In this document: in pieces, positions 7,898 to 17,300 of the stretch | How positions within the stretch are numbered: position 1 is the stretch's first letter | How the letters are laid out: each line of letters starts with the position of its first letter | From: an uncultured Bacteroides sp. | GTDB lineage: Bacteria > Bacteroidota > Bacteroidia > Bacteroidales > Bacteroidaceae | Reading direction: 5' to 3' | NCBI GenBank assembly: GCA_900546645.1 | Contig: URDR01000040.1 | Coordinates: forward strand, 1 to 24,865 | Length of the DNA: 24,865 nt | The notes under the pieces: generated by a model | Told to the model about the DNA's origin: nothing | What the model saw: the letters and a program-made list of their open reading frames with translations, nothing else | Database searches by the model: none | Position numbers and translations under genes: made by a program

Positions 7898-9973
7898 TTA
7901 CTCTATCTCACTTCTGAAAGTAGATGCAGGAAGCCGGTCTTTGTTCATCAGATTAGCACGGGTAAACGGCTGCCACCCATAGCGCACATAACGCGGATGT
8001 TTTACCTGATCGGCAGAAAGATGAACCTTATCACCCACTACTACCGCCTCAGCCGGGAAATACACTCCTTCATATTCTGCCAGTTCAAAGCAAGAGAGCG
8101 GCTTCCCGTCAGCCGACTGAAGTCCTTCGGCATACTCAAACTCTACAAACACCTCTCCTTCATGAGCCGTAGCCTTCTTAAAAAGAGGTCCGGAAGGAAG
8201 CATATCATAATGATAATCCCGGCAAAGCGCCCATCGCGCCAAGCGTTCGCCCACGGGGCGTTTCTCTTTGGGATGCACATCCAGCGAATCTCCCTTATCT
8301 GAAGAAACTGCCATTCCGGTATACGGAATTTCACTCAGCAAACGTCGCTGACTGTCACGGAACCAAGGCCATGACGGACGGTTTAAGCTGGACAACTGCA
8401 CATAGTAAAAAGGCAGTTCCGGATTATTCCAGTTCTTTCTCCAGCCCTTGACCAGCAGTTTGAACAGTTCGCCATGCGCATCCATGTTATGCGCATTCGA
8501 TTCTCCCTGATACCAGATTACCCCCTTGATGGGATACTGCTGCAACGGAAGGATACCCGCCTCGAACAAATAACAAGGCTCATAGGGATGACGCTTAAAC
8601 GAGTCTGTGCTTTTCCGTAAGTTCAGCAAGGCTCTTTCTCTTGCCCACTTCTGAATAAAATCAGAATGAGTCCAATCACTCAAAATAGCCGGAAAGTCTT
8701 TTTCCAATGAGTTGCGGTCTACCCACGACTCGGTAGTAGAGCCTCCCACCGCATTACAAATCAATCCTACGGGAACATCCAGACTATCTTGAAGCATCTT
8801 GCCAAAATAATAAGCCACAGCCGAAAACGAAGCTGCCGTTTCAGAAGTACACGGCATCCATTGAGTTTCCCGGTAATAAAGCAAATGGTTTACAGAATCA
8901 ATAGCCGACAAAGACCATTCTGATGCATTCGTCTGCCATCTGCCTTTCATATCAAACAAGCGGATGTTAGGATGAGCAGCCTGAGCTATCTCCCCGGTAG
9001 CATTCAAAGACTCCTTCAGCATAAACTGCATATTCGACTGTCCGGAGCACAACCAGACCTCCCCTACAGCAACCTTACGGAAGGTTTCTTTCTGCCGGGG
9101 AGTCTGAATGGTCAGTTCATACTGATTGCCAGCTTTCAGCGGATCAAGCATCACTTCCCATTTTCCGTCTGTTCCGGCAACCGCTTTTTTCTTCTGCTTC
9201 GCTATCGACACGGTTACGGGTGTACCTGCATCGGCTGTTCCATGGATACGTAAAGGCAAATCTCGCTGCAAGACCATGTAATCAGTATAAATAGCCGGAA
9301 GTTTCAAGCCTCCATAATCACCAGTAATACCCGAATACACCGTACGAGCCAGGATGCCTGCACCTTCCGCATTGGGATGAAGCGCGTCGGGAAGCAAAAT
9401 AGGATAAGCATAGAGAGGCGTATGAAAATCAATTACCTCTGCTCCACTGAGCTGAGCCACAACATCTATCAGAGCCTGAATTTCCTCACGCCACTGACGG
9501 GTGCCCGATATAAAGCGCGGATGACGGTCGGCTATGGGTGACAAACGTGCCACGATGATACGGCTTCGGGGATTCACCTGCTTAAACGAATCAATCAGCC
9601 TCAAATAATCACCCACAAAATCGTCTCGAAAATCAGGCCAGTTACGCGGGTCGGTATCATTGATACCCAAATGAATCACCACGATATCGGCAGCAAACTG
9701 GAGTGCCTGCTGATACTCCTCCTGCTTCACATACGGACGGTGCCCTTTCTCAAGCAACGTAGCTCCTGACTTTCCGAAATTGCCGACTATGTATGAGTCG
9801 CCTAACAGCTTCTGCAACTGAGAGGGGTAAGCATCTCTTTCCCTGTTCGCCAGCGTATACCCATAGGTAATGCTATTTCCTACACAGGCAACCTTTATTT
9901 TCTCTGCCGCCTGCAATCCTACACAGATCATCCATACCAGACAGCCTGTCAGGAATAGTTTCTTTGTTTTCAT
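7898..9973 (-). CDS. two-domain SGNH hydrolase / sialate O-acetylesterase
   Basis: Secreted esterase expected to remove O-acetyl groups from sialic acids, which would otherwise block sialidase and lyase. The ATG at 9973 (691 residues) is chosen because it overlaps the preceding stop as ATGA and directly begins a signal peptide (MKTKKLFLTGCLVWMICVGLQA); an upstream ATG at 10006 would bury it. The first catalytic domain is GDSL/SGNH: GNSIT with nucleophile Ser34, HLGIND near 97-102, and DALHPN near 217. The second is a SASA-type domain (PF03629-like): CSGQSNMQ near 320, NAVGGS and WYQGESNA further on. A beta-rich linker lies between. This architecture matches the EstA-type enzymes described from gut Bacteroidetes. 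It is the last gene of the hexosaminidase unit. Confidence 0.9.
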   Translation of the reverse strand: MKTKKLFLTGCLVWMICVGLQAAEKIKVACVGNSITYGYTLANRERDAYPSQLQKLLGDSYIVGNFGKSGATLLEKGHRPYVKQEEYQQALQFAADIVVIHLGINDTDPRNWPDFRDDFVGDYLRLIDSFKQVNPRSRIIVARLSPIADRHPRFISGTRQWREEIQALIDVVAQLSGAEVIDFHTPLYAYPILLPDALHPNAEGAGILARTVYSGITGDYGGLKLPAIYTDYMVLQRDLPLRIHGTADAGTPVTVSIAKQKKKAVAGTDGKWEVMLDPLKAGNQYELTIQTPRQKETFRKVAVGEVWLCSGQSNMQFMLKESLNATGEIAQAAHPNIRLFDMKGRWQTNASEWSLSAIDSVNHLLYYRETQWMPCTSETAASFSAVAYYFGKMLQDSLDVPVGLICNAVGGSTTESWVDRNSLEKDFPAILSDWTHSDFIQKWARERALLNLRKSTDSFKRHPYEPCYLFEAGILPLQQYPIKGVIWYQGESNAHNMDAHGELFKLLVKGWRKNWNNPELPFYYVQLSSLNRPSWPWFRDSQRRLLSEIPYTGMAVSSDKGDSLDVHPKEKRPVGERLARWALCRDYHYDMLPSGPLFKKATAHEGEVFVEFEYAEGLQSADGKPLSCFELAEYEGVYFPAEAVVVGDKVHLSADQVKHPRYVRYGWQPFTRANLMNKDRLPASTFRSEIE

Positions 9974-10632
9974 TTCTTCAGATAAGGGGTTACGATTTCT
10001 TTCCACAACAAATAGCCTTTACCCAACAAATGAAGCCCGTCATTGGTGTACTCTGTCTTCATCTGGCCTTCTTCATCAGCAAAATGAGAGAACAGGTCAA
10101 TGTATTTCACCTGCTCTTCTGCAGCCATACGCTGAATAAGCCGGTTAATTTCAGGTATCATCTGCCAACGTGAGGTATGTCCGTCAAACATCTTGTATTT
10201 CGGAGTAACCGGAAGCACACTCTGTACCAAGATTTCGGTACGGGGAGATTCGTCTTTGATTTTCTTCACAATCCGCCGTACTCCGGCAGCAATCGAATCG
10301 GCCGATTCGCCTTGCGGAACATTATTAATACCAATCAACAAGAAAATCTGTGCCGGCTTTCCTTGCGTCAATACAGACAGACGATCGTATACGCCCCACG
10401 TAGTATCTCCACTGATTCCTCGGTTTTTCACACGAGGGTTCTGAAACAACTCCCCCCATTCACCCCCGTCAGTAATACTGTTTCCGACGAAAAGAATGTC
10501 ATCGGCATTCACGGGAAGCTGCTCAAACAACGTAGCCCGCTGGTAATAATAAGTAGAGTACTTACGCTCGGTCTGCCCGAACACACAAAGACTCAACAAT
10601 AAACTCAACAATAACAAAGACGTTTTTTTCAT
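9970..10632 (-). CDS. secreted SGNH/GDSL hydrolase (probable sialic-acid or glycan esterase)
   Basis: The 220-residue protein begins with a signal peptide (MKKTSLLLLSLLLSLCVFGQ) and has the four SGNH blocks: GNSITDG with nucleophile Ser52, a Gly in the RGISGDT segment near 94, LLIGINN near 118 (oxyanion Asn), and DGLHLLGKG near 204 with catalytic Asp and His. The fold is that of PAF-acetylhydrolase-like esterases. Its place between the hexosaminidase and a sialate O-acetylesterase, with a 4-nt ATGA overlap to the latter, argues for deacetylation of the same glycan. The exact ester removed cannot be read from the sequence. It lies 23 bp after the GH20 gene. Confidence 0.88.
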   Translation of the reverse strand: MKKTSLLLLSLLLSLCVFGQTERKYSTYYYQRATLFEQLPVNADDILFVGNSITDGGEWGELFQNPRVKNRGISGDTTWGVYDRLSVLTQGKPAQIFLLIGINNVPQGESADSIAAGVRRIVKKIKDESPRTEILVQSVLPVTPKYKMFDGHTSRWQMIPEINRLIQRMAAEEQVKYIDLFSHFADEEGQMKTEYTNDGLHLLGKGYLLWKEIVTPYLKK

Positions 10633-10655
10633 AATTTCTAAAGTATTAGTTTCTA

Positions 10656-12668
10656 TTATTCTGTTATCCTATCGGCCGAATAAGTAAGATGAGGCAAAGC
10701 TTCCTTGCCATCCGGCGTAACAAATACAGCGTTGAACATCCATTTAACCAACCGAGTTTCATGCCCATTGAATTCCCCTACCGGCAGTTTCAAAAGCAAC
10801 CGGTTCCATCCTTTATGCAAAGTTACCTGCAAAGGCGGACGGGAAACAGCATTTTCATTTTTCAAGGGCACTTCATTGGAACGTTCCGTATGTGTATTTT
10901 CCCAAGCAGGAGGAAGTAACTCTTCTCCGTTCAACCATGCCCGGCTACCCTTATAGTCCCAAGTGCCCTGACGGGGCGGCAAGTCGCTTTCCGACCGGCT
11001 GTAATTCTGGAACTCCAGCAACAATCCGGCCTGCTGTTCCTGCGGCGAATAAACCCACGTCGATGCATAAGCTGTATGGTTCTTTTCCGGCTGCTCGTAA
11101 AATCCAGGAACCAGCGTACCCCACACATGACGCAAATAAACTCCTGCCCCGTAAACCGTACGACTTCCATAAGTCTTTCCTTCATAGGAATAAGTATCCT
11201 TCTCTTCCTGTTCAGGAGGGAATGAGCGACTCAAGTCTCCTCCGTTCGGGAAAGCATCGGTAATACGCCATACCACATTGGTCTGTTTCACATAGGGAAA
11301 CGGCTCTCCCGCAAAAGTATGCTCTTTATGCCAAAGCATCCGCTTTTCAAAGTCAGCAAACTGAGCAAACATCTCACTCTCTTTGTCACGAAGCAAGGTA
11401 GTTTCTCCATCAAAATAGCCATATCCTCCGCCTCTCCAGCTACGCTCGGCTAATGCCAGCATGGCAGCATACAGATTATTTTCGGCTGCATTCTGCTTTT
11501 CATCCTCTATATAACGATCATTCCAAACTGCAAGAATACTTCCGGCTATCTGTTCATCTCCATGCTTCTGATTATAAATGCGACTGTTATATAAAGCAAC
11601 GATATCAGCAAACAAATCGAAATGATTGATATAGTGAAAACGGCAGTCAATGGCAGGAATACCCGGCTGAGCCTTTCCGCGGAAACTCCATAACTGGGTC
11701 ATGTCTATTTCACCTTCCTTGTACTTCCAGCCCGGATTCCACGAGATGACTTTCTTTCCTTTGCTGCGCACATAGTCTACCATTTCAGGAACAAAACGCG
11801 GATTGGTAAACTTGACTTCATCGGTTCCAATATGAATATACGGCACATCGAATGTTTCACACACTTCATCCATCAGTTTTTTCAAGATAGCCATTCCTTT
11901 CTCACTCTGCATATCGGTGTGAAACGTACGTACAAATGCTTCACTGTGACCGGGCATATCGATTTCCGGAATCAGCATAACATGGCGTTGCTTACAAAAT
12001 TCCACCAGTTCTTTAGCTTCTTCCTGCGTATAGTATTTTCCTGGCATACGCGTCATGTTTTCCGGAGCATTCAGTTCCGGATAGACTTTACTTTCTAAGC
12101 GCCATGCTTGATTTTCGGTCAGATGCCAATGGAATACATTTATCTTGAAACGGCTCAGCAAGTCAATTTCTCTCTTGAGCTCAGCCATTGAGATATAAGA
12201 GCGTCCCACATCCTGCATCAACCCTCTCATCCGGAAAGCCGGCCAGTCGGTGATTTGACAAGTGGGAAGAAAATATTTTCCATTCTCTTTACGAACTAAT
12301 TGCTGCAAAGTTTGTAAAGCTCTGTATGCTCCGACCGCAGTAACTGATTTTACAGCAACTTTAGTTTGGGTTATCTCTACCTGATATGCTTCCTCTTGGT
12401 TAAAAGGTATAGCAGAAAAGCGATCAACCCGTTCTACCTGAATGGATTTACCTGCTTTCTGGGACATTTCAACACGCATCTCCTTTAACCACTCCTCCCA
12501 GGGTCCTTCTTCTTCCAGGCAATTCAACTGTACCTCGTCTAACACCAATTGGTCATTGGTATATACCAGCTCCTGAGGATAAGGCAAAGGAGCATAAAAG
12601 GAATCTGCTTTATCCTGGCAAGAACCAAGCAAGCAAACCATCATAAAAGTAAAAAGTAAATATTTCAT
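10656..12668 (-). CDS. GH20 beta-N-acetylhexosaminidase, surface lipoprotein
   Basis: The enzyme should remove terminal beta-linked GlcNAc or GalNAc, working next to sialidase on mucin or host glycans. It is 670 residues. A lipoprotein signal ends in LGSC with lipidated Cys17. A GH20 N-terminal alpha/beta domain (about 25-140) is followed by the TIM barrel from DWPAFRMRGLMQDVGR (141-156). The catalytic pair is Asp283-Glu284 in HIGTDEVKF. The usual HxGGDE reads HIGTDE here and the usual WHLTDD reads WHLTEN (181-186), so this is a divergent member. A C-terminal beta-rich module (about 490-670), probably carbohydrate-binding, follows. The gene starts a unit with two esterases and sits just after the nanU terminator. 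Confidence 0.92.
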   Translation of the reverse strand: MKYLLFTFMMVCLLGSCQDKADSFYAPLPYPQELVYTNDQLVLDEVQLNCLEEEGPWEEWLKEMRVEMSQKAGKSIQVERVDRFSAIPFNQEEAYQVEITQTKVAVKSVTAVGAYRALQTLQQLVRKENGKYFLPTCQITDWPAFRMRGLMQDVGRSYISMAELKREIDLLSRFKINVFHWHLTENQAWRLESKVYPELNAPENMTRMPGKYYTQEEAKELVEFCKQRHVMLIPEIDMPGHSEAFVRTFHTDMQSEKGMAILKKLMDEVCETFDVPYIHIGTDEVKFTNPRFVPEMVDYVRSKGKKVISWNPGWKYKEGEIDMTQLWSFRGKAQPGIPAIDCRFHYINHFDLFADIVALYNSRIYNQKHGDEQIAGSILAVWNDRYIEDEKQNAAENNLYAAMLALAERSWRGGGYGYFDGETTLLRDKESEMFAQFADFEKRMLWHKEHTFAGEPFPYVKQTNVVWRITDAFPNGGDLSRSFPPEQEEKDTYSYEGKTYGSRTVYGAGVYLRHVWGTLVPGFYEQPEKNHTAYASTWVYSPQEQQAGLLLEFQNYSRSESDLPPRQGTWDYKGSRAWLNGEELLPPAWENTHTERSNEVPLKNENAVSRPPLQVTLHKGWNRLLLKLPVGEFNGHETRLVKWMFNAVFVTPDGKEALPHLTYSADRITE

Positions 12669-12688
12669 AATTTCTCCAATTGATTCTC

Positions 12689-12696
12689 CAAATTTA
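12689..12696 (-). promoter_or_regulatory. candidate -7 box for the GH20-esterase unit
   Basis: TAAATTTG on the minus strand (12696-12689) matches TAnnTTTG, 20 bp before the GH20 start and just past the nanU terminator. The -33 region falls in that terminator's stem and has no TTG, so regulation may need an activator or transcription may leak through. Confidence 0.4.
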
Positions 12697-12707
12697 CATA
12701 TTTTACG

Positions 12708-12740
12708 AAAAAGGGGATATTCCTTTTCCAGAATATCCCC
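12708..12740 (-). terminator. rho-independent terminator after nanU
   Basis: GGGGATATTC (12713-12722) and GAATATCCCC (12731-12740) form a perfect 10-bp stem with an 8-nt loop. On the minus strand TTTTT follows (12712-12708). It lies 27 bp past the nanU stop. Confidence 0.92.
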
Positions 12741-12767
12741 TAAAAACTTATTTTACCTGAACTTTAC

Positions 12768-14336
12768 TCAATTTAATTCATATCCCGGAGTTTGAACCAA
12801 CGCATTGTTTTCTCCTAAAGTATTTTCATCAATAGGCCACAACAGGCGTTTTTCATTCGCCGTAGAATATTTAGTAGTATATTCAGTACCCATCAACCGG
12901 ATATCATACCAACGCTTTCCTTCAAACAAGAACTCTCTCAAACGTTCTTTCAGAATGGCTTCCACCGGACTTTCATCGCCTGCAGCGAGTCGGTTATCGG
13001 TATAGAAGGCAGCATCCTTATCGTTCGGATAGGCCACTTCTGCCTGATGCGCATTATAATAGTCTTCACCATAAGCACGCTTACGCACTTCGTTGATTTC
13101 AGCTGTTATATCTTCACCCAGGAATGCTTTGGCTGTGGCAAGAGCCAACAGACAGTCAGCATAACGATAGATAGGATAATCATCTAACCAGCTACGACGC
13201 GCATTACCTTCCAACAAGACTCCCTGGAACTTCCATGCGATAGGAGCAGTAAATGTAACAGCATTCGTTTCTTTATCCTTTTTAAAGATACCTTTGATAG
13301 AAGCAGCCTTTCTCTGGTCACCTTCGCGGAATAACTGCGTATATACATCCTTATCTATCTGATACTGAATCAATCCGTCAATTTCTTTAACTTCGGTGTC
13401 ATTCAAAGGAGTTCCTTCTTCATCACAGTAGTTACCAAAGTGAGTAGATCCCATTACCATGGTCATACGATACTGGTCATTCCACATCGAGAACTCATCT
13501 CTACCGCTATGCATTGTGAAAATGATTTCCTTATTTTCTTTATTTTTATAAGAGAATACCTTTGAAAAATCGTTCAACAAGGCTACGTCTGCATTTTTCA
13601 CGGCAAGCAAGGCTGTTTTTGCTGTTTCAAAATCACTTTTTCCACCATTCATTTGCTTACCGCTCCATAAATAGACCTCACCTTTCAGCATCATAGTAGC
13701 AGCCTTCGACCAATAACATCTGCCGTTTTTAAATGAATAATCTTCTCCAAACGCATCTTCTGAATTTTGGATATCACTCTTTATCTGCTTCATGACATCA
13801 GCTGCCGGTGAAGCTGCTTTTGCTGTATTACCCACATTGATGGAATTTCCGTCTGTATAATCCAAGTGCAGAACGACATCTCCCCATGAACGCAACAAGT
13901 GGAAATATACATAAGCACGCATACCATATGCCTGTCCCAAATAGTAAGCCTTAGTTTGAGCATCCAAAAAATCAGCAGCCTCGGCATGTTTAATCATCAA
14001 GTTCAACTGATTGATTACTTTATAGAAGTCACCAAAGTTTCCAATTACCGGATTAGCTGCATTCAATGTATTAAAAAACATACGCTCCAATCCGCGCGTA
14101 GCTTCACCTGTAAACGGATAAGCATTATAAATATCAGCACGGGGTTCACCTAATTGGAATATCGTATAACTTCTTTCACGAAGCAATCCATGCAATCCGG
14201 TATTAAAAGCCTCAAATTGAGCAGGTTCTCTCCAAAAGTTTGTATCTGTGATACTGCTCACCGGCTCCATGTCCAAACAACCTGTAAAAGATGTTGCCAG
14301 GCAGCCAGCTATAATATAATTGAATATTTTTTTCAT
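12768..14336 (-). CDS. nanU: SusD/RagB-family outer-membrane lipoprotein (NanU, sialic-acid binding)
   Basis: The 522-residue SusD homologue carries a lipobox SFTGC with lipidated Cys20 and then an LDMEPVS segment typical of SusD-like surface lipoproteins. The TPR-like helical body and the C-terminal RagB segment (FLFEGKRWYDIRLMG near 465-480, LLWPID near 498-503) fit the family. It forms the lid of the SusC-type porin encoded 13 bp upstream and binds the substrate at the surface. The name NanU, the sialic-acid-binding SusD of Bacteroides and Tannerella, rests on its place among nan genes; SusD sequences alone do not reveal specificity. A strong terminator ends the unit 27 bp downstream. Confidence 0.9.
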   Translation of the reverse strand: MKKIFNYIIAGCLATSFTGCLDMEPVSSITDTNFWREPAQFEAFNTGLHGLLRERSYTIFQLGEPRADIYNAYPFTGEATRGLERMFFNTLNAANPVIGNFGDFYKVINQLNLMIKHAEAADFLDAQTKAYYLGQAYGMRAYVYFHLLRSWGDVVLHLDYTDGNSINVGNTAKAASPAADVMKQIKSDIQNSEDAFGEDYSFKNGRCYWSKAATMMLKGEVYLWSGKQMNGGKSDFETAKTALLAVKNADVALLNDFSKVFSYKNKENKEIIFTMHSGRDEFSMWNDQYRMTMVMGSTHFGNYCDEEGTPLNDTEVKEIDGLIQYQIDKDVYTQLFREGDQRKAASIKGIFKKDKETNAVTFTAPIAWKFQGVLLEGNARRSWLDDYPIYRYADCLLALATAKAFLGEDITAEINEVRKRAYGEDYYNAHQAEVAYPNDKDAAFYTDNRLAAGDESPVEAILKERLREFLFEGKRWYDIRLMGTEYTTKYSTANEKRLLWPIDENTLGENNALVQTPGYELN

Positions 14337-14349
14337 AATCTTAGTTTTT

Positions 14350-17300
14350 TCAGAATGTTACAGATAAACCAAATAAAACAGTGCGCGGAGTAGGATAACG
14401 GCCGTTATCAATACCACGTCCATAATAAGAATCTACAGCTGGTTCAGGAGAAGCTCCGTCGTATCCAGTGATATAGAACAAGTTCTGACCAGTTACATAG
14501 ACTGAAGCATCTTGCATACCTGCTTTTCCAATCCATTTTTTAGGCAATGTATAGCTCAAGGTTATCTCACGCAAAGCCAAATAGTCTCCCTTTTCGTAGA
14601 AACGTGAACTGTTATTATTAACAGCAGTCATACCATTATTTGAACGGGTAATGTTTTTCTTATTCAACTGGTCAGCATAAGTGAACACCGGCAAATCGGT
14701 ATCCGGATTGGTTTCACTCCATGTATCATGTACTTTGTCAATAATATTAAACTGTCCCTGATACTGTCCCAAAGAGCGAGCCTTCAAGTCGTTATAAATG
14801 GTATGTCCCAAAGCATAGTCGAAACGAGCATACAATGAAAGGTTCTTATAAGAAAGAGTCGTTGAGAATCCACCGGTAACTTTCGGGAAGATGTTGCCCA
14901 CTACATCACGGTCAATACTATTAATCTTATTATCCTTATTGATGTCTTCCCAGCATACATCACCCGGTTCAATAGGTTTCCAGCCATCCGATTCTGCATA
15001 CGTTTTTCCTGTACTCGGGTTGATCTGGTCTGCCATACCCGGACCATACAAACTTGCTACTTCATCAATCACCATGTTGGCATGTGTCTTCACATCGTTC
15101 CAGTCTCTGAAAATATGGTTTTGAACATAACCAACTAGATCACCCAGTTTACCTCCCTCGCGGTATCCTCCAATCCATCGTGTCGGAGTTTTACCGGTTT
15201 CTGCATCATACAAGCCTGCAGCCACTTCATAACCATCAATCTGATTAAACGGTTTATCACTTGTAGGCAACTTTAACACCTTATTCGATACAGAAGTTAA
15301 GTTTGCAGAAACTTCCCAGTTGAATCCCTTCGGATTAGAAAGAATGTTTGCACGTACTTCCATTTCAAAACCTGAGTTACGCAATTTACCCAAGTTGGTT
15401 TTCATGCTATTAAATCCTGTATATGAAGGCAAGTTTACGTCGGTAAGAAGGTCATCGGTTGTTCTGTTGTAATAATCGAAGATAAAGCTCAGACGATTAT
15501 TAAAGAAGCCCAAATCCAAACCTGCTTCAAATGAACGGCTCTGTTCCCAGCGCAATCCTGTATTCACTAAAGTAGAATTGTAATAGGCTGTCTGACCGTT
15601 ATAGTTACCTGCACCAATCTGCTTGTATACACCATAAATATCAAAGTTTCCGATTCCGTTTACGTTACCGTTTACACCATAACTTAAACGAGGTTTAATA
15701 TTGCTAATTACATCTGAGACTTTTGATTCCTTCCAAAAATCTTCCTCAGTAACATTCCATCCTACAGAAACACCCGGAAAGAATCCCCAACGATTGTCTT
15801 TCAAGCGTGAAATACCGTCGTAACGAGCCACAAATGAAACCAAGTATTTCATCTGATAGTTATAGTTCAAACGACCGAAAGCAGAGGCAATGCGATAACC
15901 TGTTTTAGATGAAGTGGTTCTTGAACGGACAGCACCCGCATTCAGTGTCGGAATATCATCGGTCGGTGAATTTTCTGTTTTAGCCTCCATTGAAAATGAA
16001 TTATAGCCAAAATACTCACCACCCAACATCACATCCAAGTTGTGCTTTTCTGCAAATGTATCTTTATAGTTTAACGTTCCATTCACCTGAATCTGGGTAA
16101 AACGATCCATATTAAGACTTGCTTTACGCGCATTATTTGGCTTATTTTGATGCTGGAATTGATATGATTTTTCAAATGCTTCTTTCTGATAATCGTAATG
16201 ATACAAGGAAGTATTGGCACTGAGCACTAACTTCTTGGGAAGAATATCCAAATCGAAACCGAAGTTATAAGTTGACTTGCGTGTTCCGTTTTCATTGGTC
16301 AGCTTTTGACGATAATACTCCGGATTACCATCACCTGTTCCCCATCCTGAAGCCGGAGTTCCATCTTCGTTATACGGATTCCAAGTAGGACGCTGTGAGC
16401 GGGTACGGTAGAAGAATTCATACGTACCAATCCACAAAGAAGGCTGCTGTGACCACGTGTAAGTTGCTCCAGCCTTCACGTTTAAGAACGGAAAGACTCT
16501 ATATGAACCATTTACTGATCCGGTAAAGCGCTTGTAGCCAGTACCCTTAACCATACCATTTTCATTGTAATATCCCAGGCTGGCATTATAGGTACCTTTG
16601 TCATTTCCACCCGTGATATTCAAATAATGGTCTTGAGTTAAAGTGGTATTATCAAATGCAGCATCGTCTAGCTGACCTGCATAATCTTTATACAACAATT
16701 GTTTTCCTTCATAATAAGGATCATCCATTACCAGCCAACCCTCATTTTTCAGATGGGCGGTTTCATCTGTCAGATACTTCACATCAATCAACTCGTTCTG
16801 AGTACCATATCCCGTTTGTCCATCCACTGCACCTGCACCCGGAACATTGTTGGTATAACGCTTATATCCTAAGCGGTTATAATACAGATAATCGTGAGCA
16901 TTACAGAAGTCGTAACCAGTACGAGCCATGTTCATACCCAACTTAAACTTATAGTTGACAGAGGCTTTACCTTGTTTTCCGCTTTTGGTTTCTACCAAAA
17001 TAACACCTCCATTCGCACGAGCACCATAAATAGCTGTAGAAGCTGCATCTTTCAACACCTGGATAGACTCAATATCAGAAGGGTTAATATCACTCATGCT
17101 ATCACGAATAATTCCGTCAACAACAATCAATGCTCTACTATTCTGACCTGTAATAGTAGCACCTCCACGAAGGGTAATATCAGGCTCAGCTCCTGGCTGC
17201 CCCGAAGTATTTACCACACGTAGACCAGTCACAGAACCTTGCAGTGCTTGTCCGGCATTACTCATTGCTGCATTTTTGAGGACTTTATCGTCCATCTTTG

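Noticed and set aside
9974..10006. Upstream ATG for the two-domain esterase
   Set aside because: It would extend into the preceding gene and hide the signal peptide; the ATGA overlap start is better.
10177..10602. 141-codon plus-strand frame opposite the small SGNH gene
   Set aside because: The minus-strand protein has a signal peptide and SGNH blocks; the plus-strand product has no recognisable features.
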